A stretch of 64,000 nt of DNA from Pelomyxa schiedti (lineage: Eukaryota; Evosea; Pelobiontida; Pelomyxidae): assembly GCA_020536535.1 (NCBI GenBank), contig JAHLWZ010000590.1:42147-106146 (forward strand), written 5' to 3'. Under the pieces are notes generated by a model. That model made no database searches, had not been told where the DNA came from, and was given only the letters and a program-made list of their open reading frames with translations. Positions 58,134 to 64,000 of the stretch are shown here, one piece after another. The position numbers and the translations under genes were made by a program. Numbering within the stretch: position 1 is the stretch's first letter; every line of letters begins with the position of its first letter.

Positions 58134-59369
58134 ATGATGGTGACTCGCACTGCTGCTTTGGTTGTTACTGCTGTGTTGTGCGTGGCTCTGACGTACTCGA
58201 CGGAGGCTGTCGAATCAGAGGCCAACCAGGGGCGCCCGCGGTGTCCCATAACCCTGGGCTGGATCGAGCAGGCGCTGTCCTCGGAGAAGGCGTGCGCCCC
58301 CGGCCCCGACCTCGACGCCTCCCGCTGCGCCTCCGCCCTCGACCTCCGCTCCGTCTCCTACGACCGCCCCTGCCTCGACTGCATCTCCCAGCACGCCTCC
58401 GCCTCCCAGCACCCGCAGCCCCTCTCCCCTCTGGCCTGCGACCCCTCCACGGGCCTCTGCGCCTCCCCCCCTTCCCCCTTGCCCCCGGCGCCCACCACCA
58501 TCAAGCGGGCCTGCGCCCAGACCTGCTTCGACTCGTGCTACGGCACCGACTCGCTCCCGCAGGCCCAGCAGCACGAGGGCAGCGGCGGGGGCAGCGGGCC
58601 GCAGGGGCCGGTGTTCCCGGAGCTCACGTGGGACCGCGAGTGCAGCTGCAGGATGGTCTCCCCAGAGGCCGCGAACATGGCCACCAAGAGGAAGTACGCC
58701 GTGTGCCAGCTCACCGCCCCGCTGTTTGGCGAGAAGCGCGACCACGGCACCAGGTGCGGCGACCCGACCGAGTCGTTCGTGCTTCTGTGCCTGCTGCTGG
58801 CTGCCACGGCGTTCCTGGCCGTGCAGTTCACGCGGTGGCTATCTTCCAGGGGCGACATATGCGGGACCTTGGTGTACATCCTGCTGGCGGTGTTCTCCGT
58901 GCTTGTGGCTGCGGTGCTGAGCGTTTCCTTGGTGGTGGCTCACTACGAACTCGGGGCGGAGCCGGAACCTGTGCTTCTGACTGCCGGGACTGATGCGGAC
59001 CAGTTCGCGAAGTCTTGCTTGCTGAGCTACGAGGGACTGCACCAGAAGATGCTGATGACTGGATACCGGGCCTCGTCTTCGCTGTACCTGTTCCACGACA
59101 ATGTTACCGAGCTTGTGGACGAGGAGACAGACTGCTGGGGGAGGTTGTACAGCCACTCGAACAATTGCTTCTCACTGGCTACCTCGCTGAGAACGAGGGC
59201 AAATGGTTGCCCGAATCCCGGCAGGATTGCGTGGCGTTTCATACACGATGCTGCTGTGGGACCTGTGGCAAGCTTCTTGAGGATTGCAATATTTGTGAAT
59301 ATGGCTGCTGATGTGGTGAAAGGCTGTGGTTCCGTCCTTGGCTTGATTGGTGCCAAGCTCTTGGTATAG
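58134..59369 (+). CDS. Cysteine-rich membrane protein of unknown family
   Basis: A single exon of 411 residues. It starts with a signal peptide (MMVTRTAALVVTAVLCVALT). The ectodomain has many cysteines in a Pro/Ser/Ala-rich setting (RPCLDCISQHA, RACAQTCFDSCYG, RECSCRM). Two hydrophobic helices follow near 58770-58830 (LLCLLLAATAFLAVQF) and 58870-58940 (LVYILLAVFSVLVAAVLSVS). A second cysteine-bearing region and a hydrophobic C-terminus (SVLGLIGAKLLV) complete it. The 5' half is extremely GC-rich. An in-frame GTG extension upstream is disfavoured because the signal peptide begins at 58134. No homologue was recognised. Confidence 0.65.
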   Translation: MMVTRTAALVVTAVLCVALTYSTEAVESEANQGRPRCPITLGWIEQALSSEKACAPGPDLDASRCASALDLRSVSYDRPCLDCISQHASASQHPQPLSPLACDPSTGLCASPPSPLPPAPTTIKRACAQTCFDSCYGTDSLPQAQQHEGSGGGSGPQGPVFPELTWDRECSCRMVSPEAANMATKRKYAVCQLTAPLFGEKRDHGTRCGDPTESFVLLCLLLAATAFLAVQFTRWLSSRGDICGTLVYILLAVFSVLVAAVLSVSLVVAHYELGAEPEPVLLTAGTDADQFAKSCLLSYEGLHQKMLMTGYRASSSLYLFHDNVTELVDEETDCWGRLYSHSNNCFSLATSLRTRANGCPNPGRIAWRFIHDAAVGPVASFLRIAIFVNMAADVVKGCGSVLGLIGAKLLV

Positions 59370-59424
59370 TTAAAGAACAAAAAAGATACCGTTTCTGTTG
59401 TTTGTTCCAAAAAAGAAGCAGTGG

Positions 59425-61806
59425 TCAAGAGGGGGTCCACACTTCAATATCACTGACCACCCATGAGTTGTATGTTCCAGCAAGGTATTCAGTTGGGGGG
59501 TTGTGTGGCGGTTGCTCGCAGTAACTGTGGTTCACGTTTGCGTAGCTGCCTATTCGTGTGTTGCTGTTGTTGCAGATGTGCAAGGAGTGTCCACCACCAT
59601 ATGTTGGCCCATAATCACAGTTGCAACAAATGCAGTAGTTATGGTCTCGGCACCTGAGGATTGTGCCTGTTGTGGTTCCGGCACGAACAAGGCTGTATAC
59701 AAAAGTGTGTCCCTCACACCCTCCTGAATAGCCGGATCTGCCATCAAACTGAATGTTTGTGTATCCTCCACATATATCTGTGCGTGTGTTTGAATGTTTG
59801 AAAACGGGAAATGAGAACACACAGTTTGTTGTGGTCCTGACAATGGACAGCGTTGGGGTGATGTTGTTGCACAGTTCATGGAACTTCACACCACCGAAAC
59901 CGTGGTCTGATCCACGCCACAGCAGCCGCCACGTTGTGTTCGTCATCTTGTGGCCCATGGCACCCTCCGCGCCGACAACCATCTCGTGCAACTTCTTGTC
60001 GAGTTCAGGGGTCGTGAGTATCTTGCTTCCTGGGAATGCTCTGTGTGCAATATGTGCAATGTGAGTTGGGGTGCCTGGGTTTTTTTTGGGAAGGAACACA
60101 CACCCCTCAACAACAGGAATGACGAGAGGAGACCCAACGATGTGGACGTTGTTGAATTTGACTGTGAGAGTGTGATCACCAGTTGGACTCGGTGTCATTC
60201 TCACTGTCATGTGTCCTCGTCCTTGCTCCGCGTTCTCCTCCATTAAAATCTTGGTTGCTGTCCCATCATTCCCTGGGCTCTGAATAAACGGTTGGGTTAT
60301 TACGGGATGAATTTGGCACAAAAGAAAAAGAGGGAGGGAGGAAGGGGGAGAACCGAGCAAGAACAAGTGAGTCCCGATGTGCACGTTGAGGGTTTCCCTG
60401 TTTTGTCACACACTTGTATTGCTGCAACAACAATCAGCTCATTTCCGAGGCATATTGGCCCTGTCCCTGTTCTCACAATCTTGCTTTGTGTTGCATCAAC
60501 TGTCGTGTGTTTGGTTGTTCGTTATTGTTTAGTTTCATGGTATGCGAGGCCTTGTCTTGTGGAGTGAGTGAGGCAGTGGGCTTTTGATATTATTAATATG
60601 TGCTGGGGAAAAGGAGAACCTGGAGGAAGAACCTGCAAGTCCCTGATGGCGGTGGAAAGGTGACTGCAGTCAAGTGGTGATTCCTCGAGTTGCGTTGATG
60701 CATGTGGAACGAGCATGCTCCCACTTAGGAATTGTGTTGCCAGGTTTGCTGCATGAATGGCAACAACTCCAAGACTCACGAATCCAAACGGATCTTCTTC
60801 CTTTACTCGCTGCGTGGACATATCAGCACATGAAATCTGGAACACAGTAAGAATTCTAGACAGAGAGACCGGTAGAAAAAGTCTGATGGCACTCAAGTGT
60901 TTAACACACCCCACACTTCACAGATGAGACTTGGCCATCAACAGATTTGATTTGTGCCTCCAGTGTGCAAGCCTTCATGCTTTGCTTTCTTTCAACAAAC
61001 TCACACAGCTCGTTCTGCTTTAGTTCCAGAAGCTTGTGCATCTCACTTATCTTGTGAAATATTTAAGGGAGCAAGAATAAGAATAAGAAGTTGTGTGACA
61101 AACTGTTTCTTTGATGGAGTTGCATTGGTTCCTTGTTTCCATTTCCGTTTCCCCTTTGTTTGTTTCAAGCCGTGACTTGAAAGCCTGACAAAAAAGAAAC
61201 CACAGTGAATTGTCCCAACGAGATTGAAAAAATGCAGACCATCAACTCATCGACGCACTGCAAAAGATAATCATTTTTTGACCGGAGTTGCGGAACAATC
61301 AGGTTCCTCCCTTCCTCGAGATCAACGCACTCGTGTTGTCTGTGCTGGTTGACAAAAAGAGGGTTACGTGAGTGGTGAATTTAATTGCAGTCTATTCTAC
61401 ATTCTCATGAAGGAGGAAGAAGAAGGAAGGGAGGAGGCACATACAGTGCCGATAATGAAACACTTGTCACAGATAACTTCATTGCATTGCTTGCAAAAAA
61501 GTTCCCGTTTTTCTTTCTTGTGGATCCTGCAGTACTTTGGTGAAACTTTTGATCCATCCACCACAGGAGTGCTTCCCATCAAGGAAACAACCTCATGTGC
61601 CTTGAATGCTGGCAGTGCGTGCAATTTGTTCAAATGTTTCGAGCACAGCTGGTGCAAAATCAGTTGGAAAAAAGAAAGAAAAAAAAAGGGGGGAGAAACA
61701 AACCAATCCGCAAGTTTCACACTTGAATGACGCAGGCCTCTCTTGACACATACTGCAGAGGCTCCCCTCTCTGGTCCCACATGCACCCTCACCGTTTGTT
61801 TGTGAT

Positions 61807-61840
<34 letters not shown>

Positions 61841-62301
61841 CTTCCAATAGTGTTGCGCCCCCAATGACTGATCTCAGGTCCACGTTCACAGTCAGTGACG
61901 TCGACCTGAGTGCCGTTCCACACCCGAATCCACACTCGATCTCCTGAACATGTGTTTTGAAGAGGAAGGAAGGAAGGAGGGAGGGAGGGAGAAAATGTTA
62001 GAGGGACAAAAGGCAGACCCAAAATGGCCACACGCATACAGAGAGGGAAGGGTCAGCAGACAACTTCTTCCGAGCGCAAGCGAGACACACACTGTGGAGG
62101 CACACGGGGAACGTCACAGGGTCAACGAGTACGCCCCCGCAGATGTGACACACAAACACCTGTGAAACCCCCCAAAATGGGTGCTTTGAAACCGAATCGG
62201 ATTGAGAAAGAATGACGAACCATGCATGTTGCAACGGTGTTGGCAGAGTGGGTAGGCGTAGGCGCCGTTGTGCCCGCCAAGTTGGAACAACAAGATGCCA
62301 T
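59425..62301 (-). CDS. TRIM-like RING/B-box/filamin/TLDc protein (copy 2)
   Basis: Same architecture as the gene at 45.8-48.6 kb. Exon 1 begins MASCCSNLAGTTAPTPTHSA (ATG 62299-62301). It is followed by the RING (VFVCHICGGVLVDPVTFPVC, LHSVCLACARKKL), a region containing a run of ten glutamines, B-boxes (CSMCQERPASFKCETCG; CRIHKKEKRELFCKQCNEVI), coiled coil, the filamin repeat (GDHTLTVKFNNVHIVGSPL) and TLDc (FPGSKILTTPELDKKLHEM, WRLLWRGSDHGFGGVKFHEL, YSGGCEGHTFVYSLVR), ending IEVWTPS. It is a tandem neighbour of copy 3, 174 bp away, in the same orientation. A ubiquitin-ligase role is inferred from RING and B-box. Confidence 0.8.
61812..61842 (-). repeat. CAG/CTG microsatellite coding polyglutamine in copy 2
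   Basis: About ten uninterrupted CAG codons (CTG on the plus strand) encode a glutamine run between the RING and the first B-box. Copy 1 lacks it, so it expanded within this paralogue or its close ancestor. Confidence 0.85.
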
Positions 62302-62475
62302 TCCTTGGTTTCCGAGAAACACCCACCGAATTCAAGCAATATTTCAGGATTTGCCGCAAACAAACACAACACACTCAGCAAGGGGTCCAGACTTCGAGGT
62401 AACTGACAAGCCAGCCCTCACGGGTCCAGCAAGATCGTCGTCACTGAAAAAAATTTTCGAAACTTTGTTGAAGAG

Positions 62476-64000
62476 TCAAAGTGGAGCCCACACTTCGATA
62501 TCACAGACCACCCATGAGGAGTATGTTCCAGCAAGGTATTCATTTGGGGGGTTGTGCTGTGGCTGCTCACAGTAACTGGGGTGCACGTTCGCGTAGCTGC
62601 CGGTTGTTGTGTTGCTGTTGTTGCATACATACAAGGAGAATCCACCACCATATGTTGGTCCATATTCAGGGCTGCAAAAAATGCAGTGGTTGTGGCCTTT
62701 GCACCTGAGGATTGTGCCTGTTGTGGTTCCCGCGCGAACAAGGCTGTATACAAATGTGCGTCCCCCACACCCTCCTCTATAGTCGTTGCCGTTGTCAAAC
62801 TGAATGTTTGTGTAGCCTCCACATATATCTGCGGATTATCACTTAATATTCATTCATTAACTGAGGTGATAACACACAGTTTGTTGTGGTCCTGACAATG
62901 GACAGCGTTGGGGTGATGTTGTTGCACAGTTCATGGAACTTGGCAGCACCGAAACCGTGGTCCGATCCACGCCACAGCAGCCGCCACGTTGTGTTCGTCA
63001 TCTTGTGGCCCATGGCACCCTCTGCGCCGACAACCATCTGGTGCAACTTGTTGTCGAGTTCACGTGTCGTGAGTATCTTGCTTCCTCGGAATGCTCTGTG
63101 TGCAATATTGTGCAATGTGAGACAGAGAGAAGAGTGAGCGATGTGATGAACGTCACTGTTTGCTTAGGCTTTGAGAGATTGGGCAGTGGCACACACCGGT
63201 GATCATCAACAGGAATGACGAGAGGAGATCCAACGATGTGGACGTTGTTGAATTTGACGGTGAGAGTGTGATCACCAGTTGGACTCGGTGTCATTCTCAC
63301 TGTCATGTGTCCTCGTCCCTTCTCCGCGTTTTCTTCCATCAAAATGTGGGATTTCACCCCATCATTCCCTGGTCTCTGGACGAATTGGCACAAAAAAAAA
63401 GGAGAAGGGAGGAGGAGAACCGAGCAAGAACAAGTGAGTCCCGATGTGCACGTCGATGGGTTCCCTGTTTTGTCACACACTTGTATTGCTGCAACAACAA
63501 TCGGCTCATTTCCGAGGAATATTGGCCCCGTCTCTGTTCTCACAATCTTGCTTTGTGTTGCATCAACTGTTGTGTGTCAGATAATGCTTTGACGCATTGT
63601 ATATCTTGGCGAAAAAGAACCTGGAGGAAGAAGCTGCAAGTCCCTGATGACAGCGGAAAGGTGACTGCAGTCAAGTGGTGATTCCTCGAGTTGTGCTGAC
63701 ACACCTGGAACTAACGCACTCCCACTTGGGAACTGTGTTGCCAAACTGGTTGCGTGAATGGCAACAACTCCAAAACTCACGAATTCAAATGGATCTTCTT
63801 CACTTACTGTTTTGTTGGACATCGCTGCACATGAAATCTGAGGATCTATCTTTAGAACCAATAACCACCAAACGGAAGTGTCACCCCACAGTTGACTGAT
63901 GCAAGTTGATCCTCAACAGAATGTATTTGCGCATCAAGTGTGCTAACTTTCGAAGTCTGCTTGCTTTCAACAAAGTTGCACAGTTCAATCTTCTTCTCTT
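62476..64000 (-). CDS. TRIM-like filamin/TLDc protein (copy 3), partial at window edge
   Basis: The stop is at 62476-62478. Reading upstream, the TLDc domain (FRGSKILTTRELDNKLHQM, WRLLWRGSDHGFGAAKFHEL, CGGRTFVYSLVRAGTTTG), the filamin repeat (GDHTLTVKFNNVHIVGSPL) and the helical segment before it (SEEDPFEFVSFGVVAIHA) are present. The RING and B-box exons must lie beyond 64000. Nucleotide identity with copy 2 is very high over the TLDc and filamin exons, by eye above 90 percent, and introns lie at the same places, so the two arose by recent tandem duplication. Confidence 0.8.

Noticed and set aside
58215-58745. Minus-strand Gly/Ala/Arg-rich frame
   Set aside because: Antisense of the GC-rich membrane-protein exon, whose signal peptide and cysteines support the plus strand.

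Overview
The window is nuclear DNA of a single-celled eukaryote. Almost every gene is split by short GT-AG introns, many only about 43-60 nt, and there are no operons or Shine-Dalgarno signals. The gene set includes actin, nucleotidyl cyclase, PTEN, NPRL2, a TXNL4B-type splicing factor, peptide:N-glycanase, a homeobox gene and the ciliary transition-zone gene B9D1, so the organism probably builds cilia. Galectin, F-box, BTB, filamin, B-box and TLDc domains, actin-like proteins and low-complexity linkers fit an amoebozoan-like flagellate or amoeba (Archamoebae such as Pelomyxa or Mastigamoeba are one possibility). The taxon is inference only.

Layout. 0-7 kb: broken superoxide-dismutase-like fragment, SPFH protein, then EF-hand, F-box/galectin and sirtuin-YEATS genes. 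7-20 kb: B9D1, metallo-beta-lactamase-fold protein, homeobox factor, membrane dual-specificity phosphatase, actin-related protein, ADP-ribosyltransferase/Sel1 fusion and the CHY/RING ligase RCHY1. 20-32 kb: membrane cyclase, probable GPI-anchored protein, secreted HNH nuclease, peptide:N-glycanase with an L-type lectin tail and a type I membrane protein. A 100-N gap lies at 32580-32679. 32.7-37.6 kb: a nucleotidyltransferase-like/F-box protein and an intronless stonustoxin-family-like protein with a tail-collar domain. 37.6-42 kb is repeat-rich, with minisatellites, a non-LTR retrotransposon remnant, a possible SINE and local duplications. 42-59 kb: a protein of five DUF3395-like repeats, NPRL2, a TRIM-like/TLDc gene, TXNL4B, PTEN, a Q/P-rich protein, actin, a SPRY-BTB-BTB-zinc-finger protein and a membrane protein. 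59-64 kb: two tandem TRIM-like/TLDc paralogues, the last cut by the window edge.

The most striking content is a set of fused genes: sirtuin+YEATS, F-box+galectin, N-glycanase+L-type lectin, ADP-ribosyltransferase+Sel1, stonustoxin-like+tail collar, SPRY+2 BTB+zinc finger and RING/B-box+filamin+TLDc. Two of these, F-box-galectin and N-glycanase-lectin, suggest cytosolic capture and disposal of glycoproteins. Exon structures were read by eye from splice sites, reading frame and family patterns, so exact borders are approximate unless stated.
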